A stretch of DNA of 41,323 bases from Telmatospirillum sp. (GCA_031291415.1 JARLJB010000409.1:1-41323); one strand, 5' to 3'. Counted from the first letter of the stretch, positions 1 to 8,008 are shown. Made by a program: numbers and translations. The notes: a model not told the origin generated them from the letters alone.

Positions 1-240
1 GGGCGACCAGACGCTTGGCCTTGACTTCGGTCGAGCGCCGATCGAAGTGGTCGGCGCCGAGATCCTGATGCTCGGTTCCGTCCTTCAGCATGTGGTAGAT
101 CGCGGTCAGCATAGAGGCGGCGACGGCGCAGATCGCTTTTTTGAGGCCACGCCGGCCGCGCAACCGGTTGAACTGGGCTTTGTAGTCGCTGTCTTTCTTG
201 CGGCTTGCCGGCGCGTAGCGGCCTTGACGGGCATAGGAGG
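1..240 (-). pseudogene. IS110-family transposase, C-terminal fragment (runs off window edge)
   Basis: Read on the minus strand, about the last 75 codons inside the window give a peptide with KKDSDYKAQFNRL, GRRGLKKAICAVA, TAIYHMLKDG and QDLGADHFDRR, ending in AKRLVA at the window edge. This pattern is typical of the C-terminal tail of IS110/IS1111 transposases, after the catalytic serine. Upstream of about position 230 the frame turns into low-complexity Pro/Gly-rich sequence from GC-rich hairpins (245-300) and no DEDD catalytic domain is visible. The copy therefore looks 5'-truncated, although its 3' end lies outside the window. IS110 elements lack long terminal inverted repeats, so the element boundary cannot be set. 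The fragment marks this left end as mobile-element territory. Confidence 0.7.
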
Positions 241-377
241 CCAGAGGGCTGGGTGAAAGCCCCCAGCGGGGGCAGAGGGGCTTGCCCCTCGGGGGCTCGG
301 CTTCTTAGTTTTCCACAGGGCGAGAGCGACAACTACCGGAAAGAAAATATCGGTATTATAGGTAGTTATAGGGTTGT

Positions 378-467
378 GCCACCATTTCCACGTGATCCGC
401 GCCACCGATTCCACGTGATCCGCGCCACCGATTCCACGTGAACCCGCCACCGATTCCATGTGGACGC
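378..467. repeat. Four tandem 22-23 bp repeats next to repA (iterons or an IS21-type end)
   Basis: Units begin at 378, 401, 424 and 446 and share the core GCCACCGATTCCACGTGATC; the first and last are the most diverged. The array ends exactly where the repA coding region ends (468). To its left are an AT-rich stretch (331-372) with inverted arms AACTACC (331-337) and GGTAGTT (360-366), and a DnaA-box-like TTTTCCACA (309-317). That layout fits a plasmid origin with iterons. Alternatively, repeats of the form GGAATCGGTGGC read on the other strand resemble the multiple transposase-binding repeats at the ends of IS21-family elements; no istA or istB is present. The sequence alone does not decide between the two. 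Confidence 0.75.
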
Positions 468-1442
468 TCATCGGTTATCCACCGTCACCGACCTTGGGGG
501 AACCGGAGGGGCAGAATGGTAGAGACGAAGCCCCGCCGGTTGACCGTCTGGTGAGTACTCATCCTCAATACGCGCGTCCTGGTAGACGTCGTGGATCGAT
601 GTCAGTACCGACCAGAAGTGCCTACGGAACGCGCGCAGCCGTGCGAATCCGCCGAATTGCTCGTGCAGCCGAGCCCAAGGCACGAACACCGATTCGCCGA
701 TGGGGATTCTGTGCAGCCGCTGTGCTAACCAGCAGTATGCGTCAAGGCCGAGCGGCGTGTGGGCCAACGTCGCCAATGCTCGTACATCTAACGGCACGGT
801 ACTCCGGTCGAGGGCTTCGAAAAACGGCTTTGCCAACCGGATCTCGGGGCATTGCCAATGGCCACGCCGCTGTAGCGGGCTCGCCCACGCCGCCGGATCC
901 AGTCCCGCCACAAGATCTGCGATTGGCGTGACGATCTGGATCGGTTGATTCTCTCGCGTCCAGCCCAACCTTATCGTCATAACCACCAGGGCGGCTAGCT
1001 GCCGCCGAAACTGCCGGATGTCGTCCCCATCGGGCGACCTGTCCAGAATCTTTTCCAAACCATGAGTCATCGACCGACCGAGTGTCACGATTGGCGACCC
1101 CGTTCGAACGGCTTCGGTAGTGATGGCTATGAGCGCTAGGCGGGCCTTGGCGCCGTACGGGAGGTCAAGCGGCACGAACTCCCCTTGAATCGCGCTGTAG
1201 GCGCTGCCGGCCTCTAGTCGTACCGTCACCGTGCCATTTCGGCGGTCCCAGCAACGGACGGCGGGCCGACTGGCTGGCAGGTAGGTCTGACAGAGGGCGG
1301 TGTGATGCGACGCGATATCAACTACCGTGTCGGGCGATATCGTGCGCGCCGCGTCGATCAGCCGTCGTTGAATCGGCCGACGCCGGAATTCCTTCATGGC
1401 GTCGTCGATTCGAACGAGCGCCATATCCGTCGCGGCAGTCAT
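468..1442 (-). CDS. repA: Plasmid-type replication initiator RepA (RepA_C family)
   Basis: A 324-residue protein resembling plasmid-encoded RepA proteins of the RepA_C family common in alphaproteobacterial replicons. Recognisable segments are GAKARLALIAITTEAVRTG (about 97-115) followed by LGRSMTHGLEKI (about 121-132), and in the C-terminal half LGLDAYCWLAQRLHRIP, FVPWARLHEQFGGFARLR and a closing LYHSAPPVPP. In this family the protein binds its origin and starts plasmid replication. The start codon overlaps the stop of the upstream helix-turn-helix gene by four bases (ATGA), so the two are translationally coupled. Its 3' end touches the tandem repeats at 378-467. No partition or transfer genes are visible, and gat and pyr genes lie nearby, so this looks like a plasmid integrated into the chromosome. 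Family assignment is from motif recognition. Confidence 0.75.
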   Translation of the reverse strand: MTAATDMALVRIDDAMKEFRRRPIQRRLIDAARTISPDTVVDIASHHTALCQTYLPASRPAVRCWDRRNGTVTVRLEAGSAYSAIQGEFVPLDLPYGAKARLALIAITTEAVRTGSPIVTLGRSMTHGLEKILDRSPDGDDIRQFRRQLAALVVMTIRLGWTRENQPIQIVTPIADLVAGLDPAAWASPLQRRGHWQCPEIRLAKPFFEALDRSTVPLDVRALATLAHTPLGLDAYCWLAQRLHRIPIGESVFVPWARLHEQFGGFARLRAFRRHFWSVLTSIHDVYQDARIEDEYSPDGQPAGLRLYHSAPPVPPRSVTVDNR

Positions 1443-1798
1443 GCCACGCCCCTCTTGCGTGGCCGGCCCGGCCGCCGAGCAGGCTCAAGCGCAACTCTGC
1501 GCTCCTCCTGCCACGCGATGATGTCGATGAGTCTGTACCGAGGAATCTGCTTTTTCCCAGCAGCGGAAAGGTTGATCCACGCCGGTCCGATTCGGCGGCC
1601 GACTCGGCGCGTCTCGCGCCGCCACGTCTGTAGCGTGGCTGCGGTGATGCCCAACCACATCGCCGCATCCGCCTCAGTGCGGGGGCGATAGAAATCCTCA
1701 GCCATCAACGACGCTGATGGCTGCGACAACACCAATGACTCATTACCGTTGTGGTCAGACACGACGAGCCTTTCAGACCTTTCGGTCCGTTGGCTCAT
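1439..1798 (-). CDS. Helix-turn-helix DNA-binding protein upstream of repA
   Basis: A 119-residue protein. Residues about 36-75 read as a winged or MerR/excisionase-like helix-turn-helix (FYRPRTEADAAMWLGI, then AATLQTWRRE), followed by a basic stretch and an arginine- and proline-rich tail (RRPGRPRKRG), which resembles an AT-hook. The N-terminal 31 residues look unstructured; an alternative ATG at 1703-1705 would give a shorter protein beginning MAEDFYRP. It ends inside the repA start codon, so the pair forms one transcription unit. By position it is probably a plasmid copy-number or replication regulator, but no specific family is recognised and its target is unknown. The 310-bp region ahead of it holds candidate operator repeats. 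Confidence 0.6.
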   Translation of the reverse strand: MSQRTERSERLVVSDHNGNESLVLSQPSASLMAEDFYRPRTEADAAMWLGITAATLQTWRRETRRVGRRIGPAWINLSAAGKKQIPRYRLIDIIAWQEERRVALEPARRPGRPRKRGVA

Positions 1799-2108
1799 CT
1801 ACCCGCCATTACCCTGGGTGCTGGGCGACCACGATGGGCAATGCCTCACGCGGCGGGGTCAGAGAGATCTCGCCGCGGGGTCGTACGCGCGGCTACCCTG
1901 ACGATTCAAGGTGGGCTCATGCTGCCCCCACCCCACACCCCACGTCAACAGGATCTTGGACGGAGGTAATATGGTGGAAGGTCACCACCAGACACCCTCT
2001 ACCACAATTCCACCACACCAGTTGGCGAAAAAACCCCTTATGGCGAACACACCCCTGGCACAGGTATGACACAGGGATAACGCGATTTTCATCTGTTTTT
2101 CAAGGAAT
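1799..2108. other. Non-coding region between the HTH gene and tRNA-Ser
   Basis: No convincing gene is seen here. The left part is GC-rich. The right part (about 1960-2100) is richer in A and has several CCAC/GTGG motifs, the short inverted pair TGGTG...CACCA around 1972-1990, and the tandem 18-bp repeat listed separately. It is the likely promoter and control region for the HTH-repA unit, and it contains the junction between the integrated element and the tRNA gene. Confidence 0.5.
2023..2058. repeat. Two tandem 18-bp repeats (candidate operator or iteron)
   Basis: Unit one (2023-2040) and unit two (2041-2058) share TGGCGAA, then a variable base pair, then an A-rich ACCCCT core, differing at 4 of 18 positions. 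They lie between the HTH-repA promoter region and the tRNA. Two copies are few for an origin, so a binding site for the HTH protein or RepA is equally possible. Confidence 0.5.
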
Positions 2109-2203
2109 TGGCGGAAGGGGGGGGATTCGAACCCCCGGTAGTCCTTGACAGACTACGACGGTTTAGCAAACCGCTGGTTTAAGCCACTCACCCACCCTTC
2201 CGC
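2109..2203 (-). tRNA. tRNA-Ser (anticodon GCT)
   Basis: On the minus strand the gene begins GCGGAAG, which pairs with CTTCCGC at the 3' end, followed by an encoded CCA (2109-2111 on the plus strand as TGG). A T-arm with GGTTCGAATCC, a long variable arm as in class II tRNAs, and an anticodon loop with GCT (complement of 2165-2167) identify a serine tRNA reading AGC/AGU. The 3' end faces the plasmid-like segment, the usual orientation when a tRNA gene is an integration site. A perfect hairpin, GCTGCCC-TAT-GGGCAGC (2212-2228), lies just upstream of the 5' end. Confidence 0.95.
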
Positions 2204-2246
2204 GGGACGTCGCTGCCCTATGGGCAGCACCGAGCTTGGATGGCAG

Positions 2247-2275
2247 GTTCTACAGAATAGCGGCGTCCACGTCAA
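2247..2275 (-). promoter_or_regulatory. Candidate promoter for tRNA-Ser
   Basis: On the minus strand TTGACG (2275-2270) and TAGAAC (2252-2247) are separated by 17 bases. The expected start near 2240 lies about 35 nt upstream of the mature tRNA 5' end, a normal leader length. This is by consensus only. Confidence 0.45.
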
Positions 2276-2401
2276 TCGGACTTACGCGGAAATCGACATT
2301 CCTTTGCTTGTGGTTGGCTACTTCTGGGGAATCTCGCGTCGGTGGCGCAATATTCGGAAACATTGATGGATCGATTGCCTGCCGCATCCGCAACAGAATC
2401 G

Positions 2402-3394
2402 TCAGCGGGACGGTTTTTCTTCCACCGTCTTGGTCAACCGCTCGGCCAGGGCCGACAGTGTTGCCGGTTGGCCATCGACCTGTCCAAGGTCGTGCAATGT
2501 TTCGACTGGCGCCGGTGCCGCCGGGCCGCCGGCTGGCGGCGCGTGACCGATGGTTTTGCCAATTCCAGCGCCCTGCCCCGCCTTGGCGGCAACCGGGAAA
2601 CGGGCGCCGTCCTGCATGGTCGATATCGACACGGCGGCAGTGACACCGCCACCGTTGCCGCCCGTTGTTCCCACAACGACTCCCACCACCCGCGGGCCAC
2701 CAGGAAGAAACGCCAGCAGGGGGCCGCCGGAACTGCCATGCACGGCTTCGCAGCTCTCCCACAACAAGGGCGTCGCCGGCGGCTGCGAAAGGACCTGGCA
2801 GCCATAGTCGAGCGTCACCTGATAGCGGTGATCCTGGCGATAGCCGGCATGACCGAGCAAAGCCGGTTGGTCGAGAGGCGCGGCGGCCAGCCACCCGGTC
2901 TGCCGACCAAGCGGTTGCGTCAGCTCGATGACCGCCCAGTCCTTGGCTTCATCGGCCGCCGAAACATGCCGATCAAAACGATAGCCGTCGGCCACGACAT
3001 AGCTTTTGGCATCGGCCACCAGAACTGCGTCGCCTTGAAAGCCCGGCACAAAATGAACGGCCGAAGCCGGCCACCAGCGCTTTTCCGCAGCAAGCCAAAG
3101 GCAGTGGGCGGCGGTCAGAACATGGCGTTCGGAAATGAGGACGGCCGAACAATAGCTGTGTCCCGCGACGTTCAGTCGCCCGACGGCGCTCCACGGATAT
3201 TCCATGCCGGGCACAGCGATCTGGCGTGGCACGGCGGCGGCTTCGGCCGCCCCGGAAACCCCGACCAGCATCATGACGCCGGCCAGGCATCCGATCTTGA
3301 TCAAACTATCCGCAGATGAACGCCAACGACGGTTTTGTCGCCACTCAGAGTCTCTGATCCGCGTCAAATTTCGTCCATCTGCGGACAACACCAA
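2402..3394 (-). CDS. Secreted trypsin-like serine protease (S1 family)
   Basis: The protein has the chymotrypsin-fold triad: His97 in LTAAHC, Asp152 in KDWAVIEL and Ser222 in HGSSGGP. GSSGG replaces the common GDSGG, keeping the catalytic serine. A hydrophobic segment at residues 31-54 (IKIGCLAGVMMLVGVSG...AEAAA) looks like a signal peptide, so it acts in the periplasm or outside the cell. The C-terminal 90 residues are Pro/Ala/Gly-rich and of unclear role. The start is uncertain: the long form begins at a TTG two bases after gatB, whereas a TTG at 3302-3304 would place the start directly before the signal peptide. It is the last gene of the gatC-gatA-gatB-protease run and may be cotranscribed. 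Its physiological substrate cannot be told from sequence. Confidence 0.85.
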   Translation of the reverse strand: MVLSADGRNLTRIRDSEWRQNRRWRSSADSLIKIGCLAGVMMLVGVSGAAEAAAVPRQIAVPGMEYPWSAVGRLNVAGHSYCSAVLISERHVLTAAHCLWLAAEKRWWPASAVHFVPGFQGDAVLVADAKSYVVADGYRFDRHVSAADEAKDWAVIELTQPLGRQTGWLAAAPLDQPALLGHAGYRQDHRYQVTLDYGCQVLSQPPATPLLWESCEAVHGSSGGPLLAFLPGGPRVVGVVVGTTGGNGGGVTAAVSISTMQDGARFPVAAKAGQGAGIGKTIGHAPPAGGPAAPAPVETLHDLGQVDGQPATLSALAERLTKTVEEKPSR

Positions 3395-3396
3395 TG

Positions 3397-4848
3397 CTAC
3401 CCCAGTTTCTTTTTCAGGATCTCGTTGACCAGGGCCGGGTTGGCTTTGCCGCCGGTCGCCTTCATCACCTGCCCGACGAAGAAGCCGAACAGCTTGTCCT
3501 TGCCGGACCGATACTGCTCGACCTTGTCGCCGTTGGCCGCCAGCACGGCGTCGATCGACGCCTCGATGGCTCCCGTGTCGGTTACCTGGCGCAACCCTTT
3601 CTCGTCGACGATGACGGCCGGCGCCTTGCCGGTTTCCACCATCAGCTCGAAGACTTCCTTGGCAAGGCGGCCCGAGATGGTGTCATCGGCGATCAGATCG
3701 ATCAGTCCGCCCAGATTGGCGGCGCTGACCGGCGGATTGTCGATGGTCCGTCCCAGACGGTTCATCGCCGCGGAAAAATCGCCCATGACCCAGTTGCAGG
3801 CCATCTTCGGATCACGCCCCTTGGCGACGCTCTCGAAGAAATCGGCGGTCGCCTGGTCGGCCACCAGCAATCCGGCGTCGTAAGCCGACAGATGATAGTC
3901 GCGGATGAAACGCTCTTTCTTCTCGTCGGGCAGTTCCGGCAATGTGGCCTTGATGGCGTCGACATAGTCCTGCGTCAGATTGAGCGGCAGCAGGTCGGGG
4001 TCGGGGAAATAGCGATAGTCATGGGCGTGTTCCTTGCTCCGCATGGAGCGGGTCTCGCCCTTGTTGGCGTCGAACAGGCGGGTTTCCTGCACCACCTGCC
4101 CGCCTTCCTCGTAAAGGTCGACCTGCCGTCGCGCCTCGTATTCGATGGCCTGATGCACGAAGCGAATGGAATTGACGTTCTTGATCTCGGCCCGCGTCCG
4201 GTAAGGTTCACCGGCCTTGCGGACCGAAACGTTGACGTCGCAACGCATCGAGCCTTCCGCCATGTTGCCGTCGCAACTGCCGAGATAGCGGAGAATCGAC
4301 CGCAGTTTGGTAATGTAGGCGGCGGCTTCCTCGGGACTGCGCATGTCGGGCTTGGACACGATTTCCATCAGCGCGACGCCCGAGCGGTTCAAATCGATGA
4401 AGGACTTGCTCGGATGCTGGTCGTGCAGGCTCTTGCCGGCATCCTGTTCGAGATGCAGCCGCTCAATGCCCACCGTTCGTGTCGAACCGTCCGGCATGTC
4501 GAGGATCACCTCGCCCTCGCCGACGATCGGATATTCGTACTGGCTGATCTGATAGCCCTGCGGCAGATCGGCGTAAAAATAGTTCTTGCGGGCGAAGACC
4601 GAGGTCAGATTGATCTTTGCCTTGAGACCGAGACCGGTCCGCACGCCCTGCTCGATGCAATATTCGTTGATGACCGGCAGCATGCCCGGCATGGCGGCGT
4701 CGACCAGCGAGACCTGCGTGTTGGGTTCGGCCCCGAAATCCGTAGCGGCACCGGAAAACAGCTTGGATTTGCTGATGACCTGGGCATGGACCTCAAGTCC
4801 GATCACCAGTTCCCAATCGCCGGTTTCACCTTCAATGACGTAGCTCAT
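3397..4848 (-). CDS. gatB: Asp-tRNA(Asn)/Glu-tRNA(Gln) amidotransferase subunit B
   Basis: A 483-residue GatB. The N-terminus reads [12 protein letters not shown] and [14 protein letters not shown], the family signature of the kinase domain that activates the misacylated tRNA. Further conserved blocks are [23 protein letters not shown] and [10 protein letters not shown], and the C-terminal YqeY-like tail binds tRNA. GatCAB converts Glu-tRNA(Gln) and/or Asp-tRNA(Asn) to the correct amides. The start is the ATG at 4846-4848, preceded by AGGAA eight bases upstream; an in-frame extension back to 5058 exists but overlaps gatA and is rejected. It follows gatA by 11 nt. Length is normal for the family and no key block is missing. 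Confidence 0.97.
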   Translation of the reverse strand: MSYVIEGETGDWELVIGLEVHAQVISKSKLFSGAATDFGAEPNTQVSLVDAAMPGMLPVINEYCIEQGVRTGLGLKAKINLTSVFARKNYFYADLPQGYQISQYEYPIVGEGEVILDMPDGSTRTVGIERLHLEQDAGKSLHDQHPSKSFIDLNRSGVALMEIVSKPDMRSPEEAAAYITKLRSILRYLGSCDGNMAEGSMRCDVNVSVRKAGEPYRTRAEIKNVNSIRFVHQAIEYEARRQVDLYEEGGQVVQETRLFDANKGETRSMRSKEHAHDYRYFPDPDLLPLNLTQDYVDAIKATLPELPDEKKERFIRDYHLSAYDAGLLVADQATADFFESVAKGRDPKMACNWVMGDFSAAMNRLGRTIDNPPVSAANLGGLIDLIADDTISGRLAKEVFELMVETGKAPAVIVDEKGLRQVTDTGAIEASIDAVLAANGDKVEQYRSGKDKLFGFFVGQVMKATGGKANPALVNEILKKKLG

Positions 4849-4859
4849 CGTCTTGTTCC

Positions 4860-6332
4860 TCAAATGCCAGCCGGCACGGCGGTAAAGCCGGCGGCCCGTT
4901 CCATCACCTCGGCAACCTTCAAAACCGTCTCTTCGTCGAAGGGACGGCCGATCAGTTGCAGCCCGAGCGGCAGTCCGTCGGCGGACAAACCGGTCGGCAC
5001 GGACAGGCCGGGCAAGCCGGCCAGGCTGGTGGGAATGGTGAAGATGTCGTTCAGCCACATGGTGATCGGATTGTCGTCGGTCTCCCCCTGGCCAAAGGCG
5101 GCGGACGGCGCCGTCGGCGTCAAGATCACGTCGACCGTCTCGAAGGCCTTGGCGAAATCGTCTGCGATCAGCCGGCGCACTTTCTGTGCCTTGATGTAAT
5201 AGGCATCGTAATAGCCGGCCGACAGCACATAGGTGCCGATCAGGATACGCCGGCGCACCTCTTTGCCGAAGCCGGCGGCGCGGCTCTTGGCATACATCTC
5301 ATCGAGCGTCTTACCCTCGACTCGTTTGCCGTAGCGGACACCATCGTAACGGGCGAGGTTCGATGAACATTCGGCCGGCGCCACGATGTAATAGGTCGGA
5401 AGAGCATATTTGGTGTGTGGCAGGCTGATTTCGACCGGCGTCGCTCCGGCATCCTTCAACATGCCGATGCCGTCCGCCCACAGTTTGGAGATTTCCGCCG
5501 ACAGGCCGTCCGGGCGGTATTCCTTGGGAATGCCGACTTTCATGCCGCGAATGTCGCCGGTCAGCGCCGCTTCAAAATTCGGCACGGCAACGTTGGCCGA
5601 AGTCGAATCCTTGGGATCGTAACCAACCATCGAGCCCAGCATGATCGCCGCGTCGCGAACCGTCCGCGTCATCGGCCCGGCCTGATCGAGCGACGAGGCG
5701 AAGGCGACGATGCCCCAACGCGAACAGCGGCCATAGGTCGGTTTCAGGCCGACCAGCCCGCAGAACGACGCCGGCTGGCGAATCGAGCCGCCGGTGTCGG
5801 TGCCGGTGGCCCCCATGACCAGGCGCGCCGAGACCGCCGCCGCCGAGCCGCCCGAAGACCCACCCGGCACCAGCTTGACCGAGGGATCGGACTTGCGCTT
5901 CCAGGGATTGGTTACCGGTCCGAAGGCCGACGTCTCGTTCGACGAGCCCATGGCGAACTCGTCAAGCGCCGTCTTTCCCAGCACCACCGCGCCGGCGTCC
6001 TTCAACTTGCCCGATACCGTCGATTCATAGGTCGGAACGAAGTTTTCGAGAATGCGCGAACAGGCGGTGCTGCGCACACCCTCGGTGCAGAACAAGTCCT
6101 TCATGCCGATCGGCAGGCCTTCCAACGGCCCGGCCTCGCCCTTCGCCAGCTTGGCGTCGGACAGCTTGGCCCGCTCCAGCGCCAGATCCGGCGTCTCGGT
6201 GACGAAAGCATTGAGACCGCGCGCCGCTCCAACGGCGGCCAGATGCGCCTTGGTCAATTCGACGGCGGTGAAACGTTTCGCCTTAAGCCCTTCGCGGGCC
6301 TCGGCCATGGTCAGTTTGGTCAGTTCGCTCAT
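4860..6332 (-). CDS. gatA: Asp-tRNA(Asn)/Glu-tRNA(Gln) amidotransferase subunit A
   Basis: A 490-residue amidase-signature protein that hydrolyses glutamine and channels ammonia to GatB. The Ser-cisSer-Lys triad is visible: Lys78 in [10 protein letters not shown], Ser159 in PGGSSGGSA and Ser183 in [11 protein letters not shown]. The 24-residue spacing of the two serines matches characterised GatA proteins. A GatA-type motif ([11 protein letters not shown]) follows the lysine region. It starts 3 nt after the gatC stop and ends 11 nt before gatB, so gatC-gatA-gatB is an operon in that order. No oddities are seen. Confidence 0.97.
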   Translation of the reverse strand: MSELTKLTMAEAREGLKAKRFTAVELTKAHLAAVGAARGLNAFVTETPDLALERAKLSDAKLAKGEAGPLEGLPIGMKDLFCTEGVRSTACSRILENFVPTYESTVSGKLKDAGAVVLGKTALDEFAMGSSNETSAFGPVTNPWKRKSDPSVKLVPGGSSGGSAAAVSARLVMGATGTDTGGSIRQPASFCGLVGLKPTYGRCSRWGIVAFASSLDQAGPMTRTVRDAAIMLGSMVGYDPKDSTSANVAVPNFEAALTGDIRGMKVGIPKEYRPDGLSAEISKLWADGIGMLKDAGATPVEISLPHTKYALPTYYIVAPAECSSNLARYDGVRYGKRVEGKTLDEMYAKSRAAGFGKEVRRRILIGTYVLSAGYYDAYYIKAQKVRRLIADDFAKAFETVDVILTPTAPSAAFGQGETDDNPITMWLNDIFTIPTSLAGLPGLSVPTGLSADGLPLGLQLIGRPFDEETVLKVAEVMERAAGFTAVPAGI

Positions 6333-6335
6333 GAC

Positions 6336-6623
6336 TTATTCCACCACCTTGGGAACCACGAAAAATCCGTCGATTCGTTCCGGCGCGTTGGCCAGCACCC
6401 TCTCAGGATAGTTGCCGTCCGTCACCTCGTCCCGGCGGCGCGGCAATTCCATATGCGCGACGCTGGTCATCGGGGCGACGCCGTCGGTATTCACCTCGGC
6501 CAATTGCTCGACGAATTGCAAAATATTCGACAGTTCCCCGGCCAGATGATCCAGTTCGTCTTCACGAACCTCGAGGCGCGCCAGATTGGCGATATTTTTG
6601 ACGGTGGCTTTATCCAGTGACAT
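6336..6623 (-). CDS. gatC: Asp-tRNA(Asn)/Glu-tRNA(Gln) amidotransferase subunit C
   Basis: A 95-residue GatC, the small subunit that wraps around and stabilises GatA-GatB. Conserved blocks are VKNIANLARLEV near the N-terminus, ILQFVEQLAEVNTDGV in the middle, and the C-terminal FFVVPKVVE. The ATG at 6621-6623 gives the standard family start (MSLDKATV) with GGAG about 11 bases upstream; a longer in-frame form back to 6830 has no family match. It is the first gene of the gat operon and is divergent from the PAS-LytTR gene at 6811. The 187-bp gap must hold both promoters; none is clear by consensus. Confidence 0.95.
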   Translation of the reverse strand: MSLDKATVKNIANLARLEVREDELDHLAGELSNILQFVEQLAEVNTDGVAPMTSVAHMELPRRRDEVTDGNYPERVLANAPERIDGFFVVPKVVE

Positions 6624-6810
6624 GGGCTGCTGATCTCCGGCCTGCGGCGCCTGCCGACCGATCGGTCGGGTCGCGAACCTCAGGCTTTTCCAAGGAAATT
6701 GCCAAGATTGCCGGAAGTTAGCATCGCCCTCGGCGTGGCGCAACCCTGGGCGGGGCAGTTTCCCGGGCAATCGGCTTGCATTTCGTACCGGGACATGATG
6801 CCTTGCCCTT

Positions 6811-7521
6811 ATGCCGGAATCGCCGCCCACCAGTTTTCAGTATCGCCTGCAGCAGATCCCCGTCGGAGTGGTCACCCTCGATGGCGACCGCCGGGTCGTC
6901 TCCGCCAGTCCATTGGCCGCCGCTCTGCTGTCGAAACAGCGGGTCGACTGGCTGGGGGCCGATATTCTCGATCTGCATCCGGCCCAGGCGCGGACCAAGG
7001 TACAATGGCTGCTCGACACCGCCGAAGCCAGCCCACAGCAGCCAGCCGGCATGGTTCTCAATTTGCCGGATGGAACGCTGATCTCCCGCGTCACCGTCAC
7101 CGAAGGGATCGCCGGACGAGGCTTCTGTTTACTGTTCTATGCCACCGAGGCGCAACCGGCGACGCTGCCGCTGGCCGAACCGACGCCCTGGTTGCTCAAG
7201 CTGCCGCTTTCGGCTCACGGCGGTCTGGCTCTGATGGATGTCGCCGACGTCATTTTTCTCGAGGCCGCCGGTCACTACACCCAAGCCAGGCGCGCCAACG
7301 CCGACGCCCTTTGCACGCTGTCTCTGAGCGAATTGTCCAAGCGGCTGCCACCCGAGCATTTCTTGCGGGTCCATCGCAGCTATCTCGTCAACCTTCGCCA
7401 CGTTCAAGCGATCGAACGCCGCGACGATCAATGGCTGCTGGTCATGGCCACCGACGACTTCGCCAGGATTCCGGTCAGCCGCAGCAACATCGATGGCCTG
7501 CGCCGCCGCCTTGCCGTTTAA
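6811..7521 (+). CDS. rcoM: PAS-LytTR transcriptional regulator, RcoM-like (probable CO sensor)
   Basis: A 236-residue, single-component regulator. Residues about 8-100 form a PAS-like domain (LQQIPVGVVTLDG ... LDLHPAQAR). Residues about 130-235 form a LytTR DNA-binding domain (VIFLEAAGHYT, LSELSKRLPPEHFLRVHRSY, PVSRSNIDGLRRRL). This architecture matches RcoM, the haem-PAS/LytTR carbon monoxide sensor known from Burkholderia and Rhodospirillum. Possible haem ligands are His56 (LDLHPA) and Met81 (AGMVLNLP); their assignment is inference, and their spacing (25) is not identical to the pair described for Burkholderia RcoM. The strongest support is context: the next gene encodes CowN, a protein linked to CO tolerance, with phased direct repeats in between. 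Other PAS-LytTR regulators exist, so CO as the signal is not proven. Confidence 0.7.
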   Translation: MPESPPTSFQYRLQQIPVGVVTLDGDRRVVSASPLAAALLSKQRVDWLGADILDLHPAQARTKVQWLLDTAEASPQQPAGMVLNLPDGTLISRVTVTEGIAGRGFCLLFYATEAQPATLPLAEPTPWLLKLPLSAHGGLALMDVADVIFLEAAGHYTQARRANADALCTLSLSELSKRLPPEHFLRVHRSYLVNLRHVQAIERRDDQWLLVMATDDFARIPVSRSNIDGLRRRLAV

Positions 7522-7600
7522 GCGTCAGGACGCCCGTTCATGCGGCTCCCCCGCCGTTCGTTCATCGCCGATTGCCGTTCGTCCGCAGCTCTTTCATGAT
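7514..7600 (+). promoter_or_regulatory. Phased direct repeats upstream of cowN (candidate LytTR/RcoM operator)
   Basis: The motif CCGTT(C/T) occurs at 7514, 7534, 7554 and 7575, giving spacings of 20, 20 and 21 bp. The first copy overlaps the end of the rcoM-like gene. A related TTTCAT follows at 7592-7597. LytTR domains bind short direct repeats on one face of the helix about two turns apart, so this array is a good operator candidate for the upstream regulator. No clear -35/-10 pair stands out, as expected for an activated promoter. Confidence 0.5.
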
Positions 7601-7651
7601 GCGTCTGCCTCGGGGTCAGGAGCCACGAGAAGACAAGCGGGAACAGAAATC

Positions 7652-7957
7652 ATGAGCGACGATACCCCGACCAAATCCGAGGAACGCTATGTCAGCTTTC
7701 GCGGCATCGATTGCACCGGCAATGTCGCCAGGGTTCTCGAACATGTCTTTGCCATCATCGACGAACCGGCCAACAGCAACCCGTTCTGGGATCGCTTCAA
7801 GGAGCGCATCGCGGCGGCGGCCCATATCGAAACCCGGGTGAACGACGAACTGTGCCTGCTCTGTTCGCACACCTATTATATCGAGGAACTGTTCGAGACC
7901 CACGGCGACGAAGCCGGATTGGGGCGTCTGAAGCGTCTTGAGGAAGAATGCTGCTGA
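7652..7957 (+). CDS. cowN: CowN, protects nitrogenase from carbon monoxide
   Basis: A 101-residue protein with the CowN pattern: YVSFRGIDCTGN near the N-terminus, then a segment containing IIDEPANSNPFWDRF, a middle helix, and CLLCSHTYYIEELFE followed by an acidic C-terminal helix ending in CC. CowN is a small soluble protein of diazotrophic proteobacteria that sustains N2-dependent growth in the presence of CO by acting on nitrogenase. The start is the ATG at 7652, preceded by GGGA; an in-frame extension upstream lies in the repeat region and is not used. The gene lies 130 bp after the RcoM-like regulator, which supports CO-dependent control. It implies that the organism fixes nitrogen, though no nif genes are in this window. 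Confidence 0.88.
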   Translation: MSDDTPTKSEERYVSFRGIDCTGNVARVLEHVFAIIDEPANSNPFWDRFKERIAAAAHIETRVNDELCLLCSHTYYIEELFETHGDEAGLGRLKRLEEECC

Positions 7958-7992
7958 AAAGACCTGCGTCGGAATGGTATCACTTGGTCTTT
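7958..7992 (+). terminator. Weak stem-loop after cowN
   Basis: AAAGACC (7958-7964) pairs with GGTCTTT (7986-7992) directly after the cowN stop. The stem is only 7 bp and no T-run follows beyond the arm, so it may attenuate rather than end transcription into the chromate transporter genes. Confidence 0.35.
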
Positions 7993-8008
7993 CCTCGATT
8001 GGAAGGTC

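Noticed and set aside
378-467. CRISPR array
   Set aside because: The repeats are contiguous with no spacers, so they are tandem repeats and not a CRISPR.
475-483. TTATCCACC, a near match to a DnaA box
   Set aside because: It lies inside the last codons of repA and is explained by the coding sequence; the site at 309-317 is a better candidate.
3394-5199. A 601-codon open frame on the plus strand
   Set aside because: It is antisense to gatB and gatA, which have full family motifs and ribosome binding sites; the frame is open only because of high GC.
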